Below, piece after piece: positions 21,801 to 36,905 of a stretch of 37,494 nucleotides of DNA (its first letter is position 1; the number at the start of each line of letters is the position of its first letter). Both the position numbers and the translations under genes were made by a program. Source of the stretch: Plakobranchus ocellatus (Eukaryota; Mollusca; Gastropoda; Plakobranchidae); assembly GCA_019648995.1 (NCBI GenBank), contig BLXT01003735.1, positions 1,430,283 to 1,467,776 on the forward strand. Reading direction: 5' to 3'. The notes under the pieces were generated by a model. It was not told the origin of the DNA and did no database searches. It worked only from the letters and a program-made list of their open reading frames with translations.

Positions 21801-23203
21801 ATATGATTAAATATATATCAATAAACTTGAAAATATTTTAAAAATATTTTTCATCTTATTAAGTGTTGTAAAATTTCTCACTCTGAACTTTTTTCACCTT
21901 TAAAAAATCTGTTAAAATGTAACGCTTTCTTGGTTAAAAAGGATTATTTGTACTTTTTTGAATAAATTAATTATTCCTGCAAATAAGCTCTGTAACTAAC
22001 GCTTACGATTCTGGAGTTATTGTCCTTACCTGAGTGACTGATCAACACCCAAGGCATTAACACAACACAATAGCTGCAAAGAGGTTTTACTTTCGAGAAA
22101 GTGATAATGATTAACCCTTTCAAACCTGAGCGCCTTCAGGCTGTCATCCCCTCCCACCTGATCAAAATGGCTATCATAGACCATGAATTAGATATAGGCT
22201 CACTGAATGTCTTGACCATCCTCTATCTAAATTTTCTTCCTACTATCTATTATTCCATCATCTACACTATCTTTATCTTCAGATCTAGATCCATCCATTT
22301 GAATCTTGAACTAGATCTAAATCTGGATCTTTCTATTGGCTCTTTTAACTCGTCATTTCTGTCACTTTCATATAAGGGTAATCTTGGTCAATTTCTGGTT
22401 CAACCTCATCAGAATCAATGATTTGTTCAAGAACATATTTTTGCAGTAAGCAATTTTTGTTAGTGGGGGTTTTCCTGACGATGTCCCAGGTTCCTCTGGT
22501 GCTCTCTTCATGTTGCAAATTTATTAACTTTACAAAACACAAAGATAAAAAACTCATGGTGGAGCCGTTTTTAAACAATCTGACCTCATGTGATGACAAT
22601 AGAACCATGTCCATGATTGGTCAAATATTTTTAGAGCCTTAGTCAGCTTCTGTGAATTAATTACTGAAACCTGATCTACCGGGAATCCAGCTGAGATCCA
22701 TTGATGGATCTCTGTTAACCTGGAAAAAGGTCTGATAAGATTAAATATTTGCATACTCGAAGATTTCAATGCAAGTTCTAGATTCTATATCTCTCCACTT
22801 TTTTTCCTTTTTAGGCTTCAACTAAAATTTTGTGAGAATAAACAGCAATGGCGATTCCAACAAACGCACAGCTTTTGTCCACACAATGTTGATCAGATGA
22901 GTAGAGCGCATTATTAGTATAATAAAGCCTATTCTGCCACACTTTTATCTTAAACTTATTGAATGAAAATAGATCTGATCTACATATAGATCTGTAGATC
23001 TAGATCTAGTAGTCTACACAATACACTGCCATATTTATTCCTTTTCATATATCTGTATGTTAAAAACGAGCGTGTTAATAAACTAACATTTCAGAATTTA
23101 TTTAATGGCTTCAATTCGAATTTATATGATTACCTGACGGGGCAGTAATGTGTTTATCATAAGCCAAAATGATGTTTTCACATTCTCTTATGAGTGCAGC
23201 CAT
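691..23203 (-). CDS. TTC27: Tetratricopeptide repeat protein 27 (TTC27), exons 1-20, 3' end missing
   Basis: Twenty exons on the minus strand join without a frame break into 697 codons (2091 bases). Exon order from the start is 23134-23203, 20429-20621, 19701-19818, 19392-19526, 18517-18619, 18007-18046, 14621-14745, 12360-12487, 10970-11082, 9958-10024, 9067-9180, 7162-7263, 5905-6027, 5363-5536, 4488-4541, 3765-3863, 3263-3315, 2684-2762, 1481-1567 and 691-804. The translation is recognisably colinear with vertebrate TTC27 throughout, for example [15 protein letters not shown] near residue 100, [17 protein letters not shown] near 455, and [12 protein letters not shown] near 515. The TPR helices occupy roughly residues 435-660. 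The vertebrate protein is about 843 residues, so about 140 C-terminal residues lie left of position 1. The protein is probably a soluble TPR scaffold related to yeast Emw1, with its biochemical role poorly defined. No truncation or frameshift is seen. Confidence 0.95.
1481..1567 (-). CDS. TTC27: TTC27 exon 19 (residues 631-659)
   Basis: Acceptor AGAACAG and donor GTAAAA. Encodes [20 protein letters not shown], matching vertebrate [20 protein letters not shown]. Phase 0 at both ends. Confidence 0.93.
2045..2277. repeat. Diverged direct duplication, about 115 bases per unit
   Basis: Units near 2045-2157 and 2162-2277 share the order TAATA-TTAAAATA, AAGCTTCAC/AGACTTCAC, TTTTTAGACC/TTTAAGACC and GAACAATTTTGTC with AAATTTGGTT. 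The copies differ by many substitutions and small gaps, so the duplication is old. Confidence 0.7.
2382..2600 (-). mobile_element. LINE ORF2 C-terminal fragment, copy A (5'-truncated)
   Basis: Minus-strand reading gives [20 protein letters not shown] then, after stops and shifts, [10 protein letters not shown] and an AAAAAGAAG tail. This is the characteristic basic GR-RGRQR stretch and WxxMIANV-like end of non-LTR retrotransposon reverse-transcriptase ORFs. It aligns with copies at 24140-24345 and 27350-27592. It is inactive, with internal stops and only the 3' end present. Confidence 0.6.
2684..2762 (-). CDS. TTC27: TTC27 exon 18 (residues 604-630)
   Basis: Acceptor CTTCAG and donor GTGAGT. 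Encodes [20 protein letters not shown], matching vertebrate [20 protein letters not shown]. Confidence 0.95.
3263..3315 (-). CDS. TTC27: TTC27 exon 17 (residues 587-603)
   Basis: Acceptor TTCACAG and donor GTGAGT. Reads [17 protein letters not shown], matching vertebrate NAEAWNNLSTSYIRLKQ. Ends in phase 2. Confidence 0.93.
3427..3585 (-). mobile_element. tRNA-derived SINE, copy 1, with 10-base target-site duplication
   Basis: On the minus strand it carries an A box TGGCTCAGTGG (3564-3574) and a B box GGGTTCAAGGC (3511-3521), the split pol III promoter of tRNA-derived SINEs. The direct repeat GTTTTTCAGT flanks it exactly (3417-3426 and 3586-3595). It ends (5' to 3' on minus) in GGCTATATTCAAAAATC. 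The same sequence recurs at 9514-9665 and, decayed, at 8203-8335. Confidence 0.8.
3765..3863 (-). CDS. TTC27: TTC27 exon 16 (residues 554-586), TPR
   Basis: Acceptor ATTACAG and donor GTAAGC. Encodes [20 protein letters not shown] followed by GFRRCVSID, matching vertebrate [26 protein letters not shown]. Confidence 0.96.
4488..4541 (-). CDS. TTC27: TTC27 exon 15 (residues 536-553)
   Basis: Eighteen-codon exon with acceptor TTTTTTTCAG and donor GTGAAA. Reads [18 protein letters not shown], one TPR helix pair matching vertebrate FQECVECFERSVKINPMQ. Confidence 0.92.
5363..5536 (-). CDS. TTC27: TTC27 exon 14 (residues 478-535), TPR
   Basis: Acceptor CCGCCAG and donor GTAAAA. The largest TPR exon. 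Encodes [20 protein letters not shown] then [17 protein letters not shown], strongly matching vertebrate KKETPSLYCLLGDV...YDKAWELSRYRSARAQR. Confidence 0.96.
5905..6027 (-). CDS. TTC27: TTC27 exon 13 (residues 437-477), first TPR region
   Basis: Acceptor TTTTTTCAG and donor GTGAGA. Encodes [20 protein letters not shown] within a 41-codon exon, matching the first TPR of vertebrate TTC27 (SALQIFEKLEMWEDVVICY). Confidence 0.96.
7162..7263 (-). CDS. TTC27: TTC27 exon 12 (residues 403-436)
   Basis: Acceptor CTTCAG and donor GTAGGT. Encodes [17 protein letters not shown] at its end, matching vertebrate RLKIFYCCQVPPHWAIQ just before the TPR region. Confidence 0.92.
7264..9066. other. TTC27 intron 11; one decayed SINE, otherwise unassigned
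   Basis: Chance open frames occur (plus 7815-8189; minus 8633-8881), but none has recognisable motifs, splice context or homology that I can name. A decayed SINE lies at 8203-8335. Confidence 0.5.
8203..8335 (-). mobile_element. tRNA-derived SINE, copy 3 (decayed)
   Basis: Shares with the other copies the (plus-strand) blocks AGTCCACACCAGG-TGA, CTCAAGCTCTAAGGCCCTCC and CAGGCCAGGGCACTGGCGGC. The part that should contain the pol III boxes is largely rearranged, ending GGTGGCTTCTGCATCC. Confidence 0.6.
9067..9180 (-). CDS. TTC27: TTC27 exon 11 (residues 365-402)
   Basis: Acceptor TTTTTCAG and donor GTAAGT, 38 codons. Encodes [20 protein letters not shown] followed by VERSM, matching vertebrate SALILRTKLEKGSTRRVERAM. 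Confidence 0.94.
9514..9665 (-). mobile_element. tRNA-derived SINE, copy 2
   Basis: Minus strand shows A box TGGTACAGTGG (9646-9656) and B box GGGTTCAAGCC (9593-9603), with the same body and TATAC-AAAAA end as copy 1. An imperfect flanking repeat TTGTGGTGTG / TTGTGGCTGTG may be its target-site duplication. The open frames here on both strands are the SINE itself. Confidence 0.75.
9958..10024 (-). CDS. TTC27: TTC27 exon 10 (residues 342-364)
   Basis: Short exon with acceptor CTTTTAG and donor GTCAGT. Encodes [20 protein letters not shown], corresponding to the vertebrate NFQKNNPVHTLTEVELLAF segment. It converts the phase-2 end of exon 9 to phase 0, as exon 11 requires. Confidence 0.85.
10025..10969. 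other. TTC27 intron 9, with internal duplication
   Basis: Contains the duplication at 10436-10714. The rest is AT-rich with no conserved coding sequence seen. Confidence 0.5.
10436..10714. repeat. Direct duplication, two units of about 125 bases
   Basis: Units 10436-10559 and 10587-10714 both run GTGAAACCTGG, ACCTTAACAG, GGAATAG-AAATCACAAA, TTTTAAAAAGTGATCAGAAT and end TGTCCCTG. On the minus strand the second unit is preceded by a poly-T/CAG that resembles a splice acceptor, but no coding potential follows. Confidence 0.8.
10970..11082 (-). CDS. TTC27: TTC27 exon 9 (residues 305-341)
   Basis: Acceptor CTGATCAG and donor GTAGGT. Encodes [18 protein letters not shown] and ends near EQVLLLGL, matching vertebrate LELNDDTILNDI...EEIAIILGI. 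Ends in phase 2. Confidence 0.9.
11083..12359. other. TTC27 intron 8, nothing recognised
   Basis: AT-rich sequence with A/T homopolymers. I see no exon, RNA gene or named repeat on either strand. Confidence 0.5.
12360..12487 (-). CDS. TTC27: TTC27 exon 8 (residues 262-304)
   Basis: Acceptor CTTAG and donor GTCTCT, a weak but usable donor. Encodes [20 protein letters not shown], matching vertebrate ALGKRTRFQENYVAQLIL. Ends in phase 0. Confidence 0.92.
12488..14620. other. TTC27 intron 7, with a pyrimidine microsatellite
   Basis: Holds the (TGTC)n/(TC)n tract at 13003-13041. Short chance frames at 12885-13079 (plus) and 14000-14200 (minus) have no support as genes. Confidence 0.5.
13003..13041. 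repeat. (TGTC)n-(TC)n compound microsatellite
   Basis: Four CTGT units grade into about ten CT dinucleotides followed by GTAAGT. Ordinary polymorphic simple repeat within TTC27 intron 7. Confidence 0.9.
14621..14745 (-). CDS. TTC27: TTC27 exon 7 (residues 220-261)
   Basis: Acceptor CTTTCAG and donor GTAGGT. Encodes [20 protein letters not shown] and continues to ISIELTG, matching vertebrate FHLECGKCVFAYFYGYYEYRKA...LQIDLTGALGKRT. Ends in phase 1. Confidence 0.93.
14997..15021 (+). repeat. Left terminal inverted repeat of the 2.87-kb element
   Basis: Begins TGAGGGTTTGCCAAAAGG and continues TGGGCAT. Its reverse complement is at 17843-17867 with a single G/A difference at the fifth base. The flank is TATATA. 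Confidence 0.85.
16228..16760. repeat. Diverged internal duplication, about 390-base period
   Basis: Both units start TAGTRGCTCATAAAA (near 16228 and 16622), pass through a GTAGCTA/ATAGCTT block, reach ATAACTATG-AGACATAAACAATG and then a CATAAT-AA segment ending near ACTCGTA. Substitutions and gaps show the duplication is old. Confidence 0.6.
16478..16504. repeat. (TG)n followed by G10 tract
   Basis: Simple repeat inside the TIR element, preceded by CTCGCTCGCTCTG. Confidence 0.9.
17843..17867 (-). repeat. Right terminal inverted repeat of the 2.87-kb element
   Basis: Read on the minus strand it begins TGAGAGTTTGCCAAAAGG, then TGGGCAT. It is followed on the plus strand by TATATATTTT, giving the TA at the insertion site. 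Confidence 0.85.
18007..18046 (-). CDS. TTC27: TTC27 exon 6, 40-base microexon (residues 207-219)
   Basis: Very short exon with acceptor CTTCGTAG and donor GTAGGC. Reads [12 protein letters not shown] between two split codons. It is needed to bring phase-1 exon 5 into register with exon 7, and the TEDSNR end aligns with vertebrate VDDSGR. Confidence 0.85.
18252..18277. other. Assembly gap (8 N) beside an 18-base poly-C run
   Basis: Eight N (18252-18259) directly abut C18 (18260-18277) and then an A10 tract. The gap lies in TTC27 intron 5 and does not touch an exon. The true length of this low-complexity tract is unknown. Confidence 0.95.
18517..18619 (-). CDS. TTC27: TTC27 exon 5 (residues 173-206)
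   Basis: Acceptor TTTGTTAG and donor GTAAGT. Encodes [20 protein letters not shown], matching vertebrate PWWTLRCVNIHQHLLEE. Ends in phase 1. It opens the plus-strand frame only by chance. Confidence 0.9.
19392..19526 (-). CDS. TTC27: TTC27 exon 4 (residues 128-172)
   Basis: Acceptor CCCTAAG and donor GTTTGT, 45 codons, phase 0 at both ends. Encodes [20 protein letters not shown] followed by ARIIL, matching the vertebrate LTLDGESIYSL...LARIIL segment. Confidence 0.94.
19701..19818 (-). CDS. TTC27: TTC27 exon 3 (residues 88-127)
   Basis: Acceptor TTGACAG and donor GTAATG. Encodes [20 protein letters not shown], one of the most diagnostic TTC27 segments (vertebrate SSLQLFVQSNWTGPP). Ends in phase 0. 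Confidence 0.95.
20429..20621 (-). CDS. TTC27: TTC27 exon 2 (residues 24-88)
   Basis: Acceptor CTTTCAG and donor GTAGTT. Encodes [20 protein letters not shown], matching the N-terminal helical region of vertebrate TTC27 (LLLEGNYEAIF), and runs to a Gln/Asp-rich stretch before the split Arg88. Confidence 0.92.
20622..23133. other. TTC27 intron 1, mostly unassigned
   Basis: The longest TTC27 intron that lacks a defined transposon. It contains clusters of AGATCT/TAGATCTA near 22283-22334 and 22975-23012. A minus-strand region 22345-22780 has overlapping open frames (for example [17 protein letters not shown]) that may be remnants of an old coding element. I cannot name a family. Confidence 0.45.
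23134..23203 (-). CDS. TTC27: TTC27 exon 1 with start codon (residues 1-23)
   Basis: Reads [17 protein letters not shown] from the ATG whose A is at 23203. The start has a good animal context (A at -3, G at +4). An in-frame TAA lies 48 bases upstream (23249-23251) with no ATG between, which fixes the start. The donor is GTAATC. The exon ends in phase 1, and its final G joins TA of exon 2 to make Val24. Confidence 0.85.
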
Positions 23204-23597
23204 GATTGTTGACTTTTGAGTTATGGGTAGTTTCCCCTGAATACAGTCTTAGTGGCTAAGAATACTGCAACTGTATTTGAAGTCCTCATCTTTTTTTCGT
23301 TATCAGGCTTGTGGCAGAGATTATGATTACAGTTCTCCATTTGATCTAGTTTTCAACTAAACTTAGAAAGTTAACTTTGCTCGGCCTTTTATTTGTGGCG
23401 CAAGAATGCAAACTTTCAAGAAATATCATATCTACAGCTTTATCCCTAGATCTCGGCCGTGTATACCCCTAAATTTCATTGAATCATGATTGGCTTGTCC
23501 TTTTGTTTTATTTACCCGATATTTATTTCTTAATAATTGGGTACATCTTCTCTGTTGTTATTATCAATTATTCATTTCTTACATAAATATATAATAC

Positions 23598-23598
<1 letters not shown>

Positions 23599-23629
<31 letters not shown>
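23599..23629. repeat. (TA)n microsatellite
   Basis: About 15 uninterrupted TA dinucleotides in the intergenic region, some 400 bases from the TTC27 start. Confidence 0.95.
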
Positions 23630-23631
<2 letters not shown>

Positions 23632-24139
23632 ATATTATTAAGTAATGTATGCATAATTTGATTTTTAAATTTGCTAATTTGATTTTCTTTACTGATTACA
23701 TGGCATTTAGCTATAGCTCTATTTTTGGAAGCTACTATACATGCAATCCTTTCTTACTGCTTATTTAAATCACAGACAAGATATTTCATGACCCAAAGAT
23801 TTTCTTCGTGTAGTTTAATTGACTTAAAATGTCACCGAATTTGTTTCAAATAAAAAAAGTCTTAATACAGCCAAGTGGATACAAACTTTAAAAATCTCTT
23901 TCTTACTTTTCTATGCACCTGCCGATTGTATAATAAAAAAAATAAGTCTCTGAATATGAATAAAAAAACGGAACACATGATCTTCTCAAAGAAATCATCA
24001 AACCCCAAATGCAGTCTCGTTAGCAAAGATGAATGCTGAAGATATCATGAACTAAAAAAAAAAAAAGTCCAATGGATCAATACTGAAAGAAGCTAAACTT
24101 TAGCTAGCAATCATTAGTTGAAACCTTAAGATGAAGGCA

Positions 24140-24345
24140 ACGACAATTTCTAGTACACATGTGCCGGCACAAGGATTTAGAACATTTATCATTCATTGTA
24201 AAGACAAAGAATAACTTTTATTGAAAGTCTCAACTCATGGGCAATAAATAAAAGAAGCAATAAAATCCTTATGACGTAAAATGAAAAAAGGTTTTCATAA
24301 TCGCCAATGACTGTTCCAGACAGCACACCTAAAGAAGAAAAAAAA
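24140..24345 (+). mobile_element. LINE ORF2 C-terminal fragment, copy B
   Basis: Aligns with copies A and C through GGATT-AGAACA, AGAATAACTTTTATTGAAA, CTCATGGGCAAT and a terminal CACC-AAAGAAGAA tail. Plus-strand reading gives [15 protein letters not shown] before decay. Only the 3' end is present, as in 5'-truncated retrotransposition. Confidence 0.55.
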
Positions 24346-25631
24346 TAGCGTTTCTGATGCCTTATCAGGTACATATTATGTAAATTGTGATTTGATATCT
24401 CTGGTATTCGCGCCATAAATCCTAGTTACTAATATTCTAAACAGGGCTTTTGTAAAGTAATGCCTCAGGCTTATTATTTAATGCAACTTACCCAAAATAT
24501 TCTGTAGTGTTCCATGTATGAGAATAAATGTGCCTAAACGTTGAGAATTGTATTACTATATGTTACAATTAGAAAAGGGAGTCTATTGCTGTCTCTTCAA
24601 TACCTTAATCTTCCAGAATTGAGATTACTTAAGTCTTTTCTATCTTCGATTTTTTTTCTTATGATTTCTGCACTTACTTCTTATGTTGGAAATTGTGGAA
24701 CATGATTTCATTTCATTATTTTGTTTCTTTGCTCTTTCATAGCAACCCACAGCATGATCCAACCGATTTGGTTCAGAGCACAAAACTGAGAGGTGACTCA
24801 AGGTGGCATGAAATGAAAGTATTTGAATATTGACACTTAGTCTTCCTTAAATGCTCCATATTGCGGTGACATCCGCATCCATTATGGTATAATCTGACGT
24901 AATCTAGCAAATCGCTGATGCCACCAAATGACCGCTGTTAAATTAGTCCTTCGGTTTGCTAAAAAAAATAAAGGAATATAGGGAAACCAAACTCAGCTTT
25001 AAAAATTGGGAGCAAAATGGTGCCCCTAAGTTGTAATGGTGTGAGGGTTCATGCTTGCCATTCATCAAATCTATGGGAAAATAGCCTAGTAGGAGAAGCT
25101 CATTAGACTTTGATGATCTTTATTTAGAAGAATGTACGACGAGTAACCCAGGTAGACAAGGCTGTTTAACTCAGTAAAGCAATTTTTTGGGAGAGTTAAA
25201 ACAATTATGGAGAACCAAGAAGGAACCATGGGAAAAGAAGGGATAATGGTATCACTTAAAACAAGAGCCGGCAAAACGTCTACAAAAGAAGAACTCATAT
25301 AAGAAAATCAACACCAAAGAAAGATGCATGCCTTGGGCCATTGGCCAACACTTGTATTACGTCACACGGATGGCCAATTTAGACAAGCACGAGATGGTAT
25401 TCTACATGTAGCTGCTCGCATAACATGTGGGTCGAAGAGGCTATACTTATTCTTTGAACCTCTAGAGCCAGAAATCGACGACCAAGGGCAATACACATAA
25501 TCCTCTAACACGCAGTAACACCCCTTTGTTGCCCTGCATTGGCACTGGAAATACAAAATATAATGAAATTATGGAAAGCCGAGTTTCCTTCTGTATAGCG
25601 AGAAAATAAGTCGTCCAAGTTGAAACAAAGC

Positions 25632-26129
25632 TGTCACGAATAGTTCAGTACTGTTTAGTTGAATGCTGCCCATGGCAACGACTTTTAAAAAATAACTTAA
25701 AGAACAGAAATCACTCCAAGTCTTCCTGAAAATTGAAAGAATAATTTATTAATTTGAATAAAGAACAATTTCAGAATACAATTTAATTTGCACAATTAGT
25801 TAGATCTACAAGCTCTCGAACACCAATGATATATCTCTCAGCGATACCTGTAAGCACTCTGCAATCTCACAGTGCCCTTTTTTATACCTACCGCCCATAG
25901 ATTCTATAAAATACTAGATACGCAATGCATAAGCTAACCAGTCAATAATATAACACAAACAACTCCTTGTAGGATAAATTAGAACTAACCGCATTATGTA
26001 ATTAAAATTAGCTAAAAATATCGACCAATCAAATACTCTCATTTATTCCTCCCTTTACCCATAAACACGCCACGTCTACCATGTCAACAGGATACAATCA
26101 AACAACTAACTGCAAACATTGCTATCACA
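25632..26129 (-). mobile_element. Probable LTR of a retrotransposon (about 0.5 kb)
   Basis: Read on the minus strand it starts TGTGATAGC directly after a purine stretch GGGAGA. It then has a CCAAT-type box (26023-26030), a TATAAAAAAGGGC box (25874-25886) and an AATAAA signal (25745-25750), and ends TTCGTGACA. TG...CA ends plus U3-R-U5-like order fit a Ty3/gypsy-type LTR. No matching target-site duplication flanks these bounds, so one edge may be wrong (a TGTGACAATTG at 26301-26311 is an alternative start) or this is the end of a larger decayed element. No gag-pol coding sequence is seen beside it. Confidence 0.5.
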
Positions 26130-26715
26130 TCTCCCAGAAGCTTCTAGAAACCCTAGATCTAAACAGGTAAACAAAGCTAAAACAATAATTAAAAGTAAAA
26201 TGGCGCACTCAAAATCTAACCAACTATGCATTACAAGCAAACAGGACCAAATCAGAATCATAGCCGTCCGAGCCTAGATCTTAACTCAATTCTCAGCAAA
26301 CAATTGTCACACCGTTAAAATTATATATTTTTTGAAAAATGAAGCTATAAGGCATTTTTGTGGGAGCGTTGATTATAGGGAACATTAAAAAAAAGTTTTT
26401 AAAATCACCACACGACGAAAGTCATAAGTGCATAAGATACCTTTAGAGACTGAGGACACCGCTTTCTTAATCACGTAGAAAAAAAGGAGGAAAAACACGC
26501 GGCATCATTTAGCCTTTAACTATCTCATGTATCTAATGATACATGTTACTTTAAAAAATTTGATGATTATGAAATTGATTCTATTAATTTTGAATGAACT
26601 ACGAGCGTATCCATTTTTAAAAAAAAAATCATGTACTCACACATTTTTTCTCTACGGTGCTAAGTGTTTTGACTTCCTACTTCCGTTACACCACAAGAAG
26701 CCGAAAATCCTGAGT

Positions 26716-27006
26716 CACTAGATCTAGATCTAGTACTGTACGTGAATGCTGAAACAAAAATTATGGCCTGCCTCTTTTAGATTTATTTGATAAAAGAGAG
26801 AAATTTTGACAAGAAAAGGCTCTGAAGTGGACCCAAATTCGTGAGATTAAGATAACTGGAATCACTTATCGATGGTAAATTATTTTTCCTCAGTAGGCTA
26901 TTTAGATCTTATCTAATCTAGATCTAGATCTAGATCTAATCCAAAATTAAGAAGGGTCTGTGTTGATGCATAGATGAAGACCTATAATCTAGACTCTAGA
27001 TCTAGT
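26716..27006. repeat. GATCTA-repeat clusters
   Basis: Contains perfect palindromic runs of TAGATC units at about 26718-26733 and 26917-26938, plus further AGATCT at 26901 and 26995-27005. Similar clusters recur at 22283-22334, 22975-23012, 16582-16592 and 37472-37482. Confidence 0.8.
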
Positions 27007-27349
27007 ATGCGCTAATGGAAAGGTTCATAGAAATACGAAAAGACCTCCATAGCTGTTTCATTAATGAGATTATTCCAAGGCCCTTGACAAAATGAAACAT
27101 ATACCTACACTATTTAGGGCCATTTCATCATAGGTGTACACCTTCATCATATGCCCGAAAAGTATACATTGATGAGAGAGATCCAAAGTAAATTAGAAAT
27201 CTATACTTGGATCAAACTGCATCTGTAAGAATTGAAAGAGAGCATAGTGATTTCAAATTCACTATAAGTCATAAGAGGTGTGAGGCAGGGATGTGTGATG
27301 TGTCAATCTTGATTGATCACAAATTAAAACCAAAAGCTAGAGATAGCTA

Positions 27350-27592
27350 CAATTTCTAGGACAGATTTGCCTAAAGAAGGATTCAGAACACTTAGCAATC
27401 GCTGGAAATATTGATGGCAAGCACAGTCGAGGTAGACAGAGAATAACTTTTAATTATTGAAATTCTTAAGTCATGGGCAATCGGTAATGGTAGCAAGAAC
27501 AACTTTATTTGTTTCACCGAGGACAGGTTTGAGTTTAGGAACATGATCGCAAATGTCTGTTTCAAACAAGGCACCTGAAGAAGAAGGGCTTG
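27350..27592 (+). mobile_element. LINE ORF2 C-terminal fragment, copy C (best preserved)
   Basis: Plus-strand reading gives [16 protein letters not shown] and, after a frameshift, DRFEFRNMIANVCFKQGT followed by TGA and a GAAGAAGAAGG tail. The basic RGRQR and the terminal FRNMIANV...QGT-stop are typical of the C-terminus of non-LTR retrotransposon ORF2 proteins. Copies A and B are its relatives. Confidence 0.7.
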
Positions 27593-27737
27593 TTTAATAG
27601 ACTATATATATATGTATCTGTTCAGATTCTTCTTAGAATCTATCTCAAGTGTCCTAATTGAGGCGGACCAGTTTTGAGACCCATTAGACTAACATACTAC
27701 AGGAAACACTGGATGCTTAGTTTTGTGAATATTAAGT

Positions 27738-27845
27738 AGCATTAAAATCTGTTTAGACTTAATCTGGCAGAGAGTTGAATTTTTGGTTTTTGGTGCACAT
27801 TTTAATGGCATTAAAATCTGTTTTAGACTTATCTGGCAAAAAGCT
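27738..27845. repeat. Short direct repeat pair
   Basis: GCATTAAAATCTGTTT-AGACTT-ATCTGGCA occurs at 27738-27775 and 27807-27845, about 70 bases apart, each followed by an A/G-rich stretch. Confidence 0.8.
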
Positions 27846-28647
27846 GCATTAAAAAAAAATCACATAACTTTATTACCTTATAACTGTTTGTTGAAGATAC
27901 TACTGATCATAAAAATTAGTAATTGAATTTGGAACATCATCTCTCAGGAATTGTATTCCAATAAAAAGCTGAGATAAAATTTATGCATAATTTTTGTCTT
28001 TCAAAATCATTACGGCTAGGCCTAGATTTATAGGGAAAGGTGATGTCAATTAAAAGAGTCAACTTTACAGCATTGTTCCAGCTCTCTGCCTTTTTTTCTT
28101 TGATAAATGGGAGCTAATTTAGCGATTTATGCAGGATTGGCTACAATCGTTTTGTTTTGACCAAACTAGTAAATTTTGTTCAAGCAGTAGAACTGAAACA
28201 TTATTCATTAGCAATACCAACAGTTTTAGTCAGATTAATTTTTATTTCAATCTATAGGCCTAACCAAAGGGTTAAATTTAAATCTCTCAAGAATAAAATT
28301 CTTGAGGCTCACTCTCATGAAAATGTTCTACCATTTCATCACAGACTGGACATTTTGTTAAAGCCTCATGAGACTAGCCGTGTGACTTCATCAACTTTGA
28401 ATTTTGAGTAAAATCTTATTTTCAAATAATAATGGTGGCTCTGCATACTGTGGAACCCACTGCATTTTCAAAAAGGCTGAATTTATATGTTCCAAACATC
28501 ACTAGAGCTTGTTTCAATCAGTTATGCAGACTTAAATTAAGAAAAAAGTAAAATTTATGAAATCATTTCTGAAATGTCACTTCAGTGTCAAGTTCAGTTT
28601 ATGGCTAAATCATTGTCATCATTTCAAATGTATTTTGTTCCCAAAAG

Positions 28648-36820
<8,173 letters not shown>

Positions 36821-36905
36821 GTAGGTATTTCACAACTGGGAACAACATTTCGCTTCACCAAACTGAATCCAAGGGAACAAAGTTTGACTAATAAAAAATA
36901 AATAC

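Larger units (their letters stand above)
23204..28647. other. Divergent intergenic region with TTC27 promoter and unlocated PSMC1 exon 1
   Basis: TTC27 transcription must start just right of 23203, and PSMC1 exon 1 (expected to supply the initiator ATG immediately before a GT donor) should lie here. No candidate is convincing. The best-looking ATG|GTAAAT is at 26872-26874, with weaker ones at 25036-25038 and 24884-24886. The region holds a (TA)n tract (23599-23629), two LINE fragments, a probable LTR and several GATCTA clusters. No CpG-rich block or clear TATA box marks the TTC27 promoter. Confidence 0.5.

Noticed and set aside
22345..22780. Overlapping minus-strand frames that look partly protein-like
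   Set aside because: Stops and frame changes interrupt them and I could not match a known transposase or host family. Kept only as a remark under TTC27 intron 1.
25086..25560. Two short minus-strand frames (70 and 64 codons) in the intergenic region
   Set aside because: No start context, splice partner or recognisable domain. Likely chance frames in old repeat sequence.
27487..27489. ATG|GTAGCA as PSMC1 exon 1 end
   Set aside because: It falls inside LINE copy C, so it is unlikely to be the conserved initiator exon.
28157..28411. 84-codon plus-strand frame just upstream of PSMC1 exon 2
   Set aside because: Considered as an alternative N-terminus, but it ends in a stop about 240 bases before exon 2 and does not resemble Rpt2.
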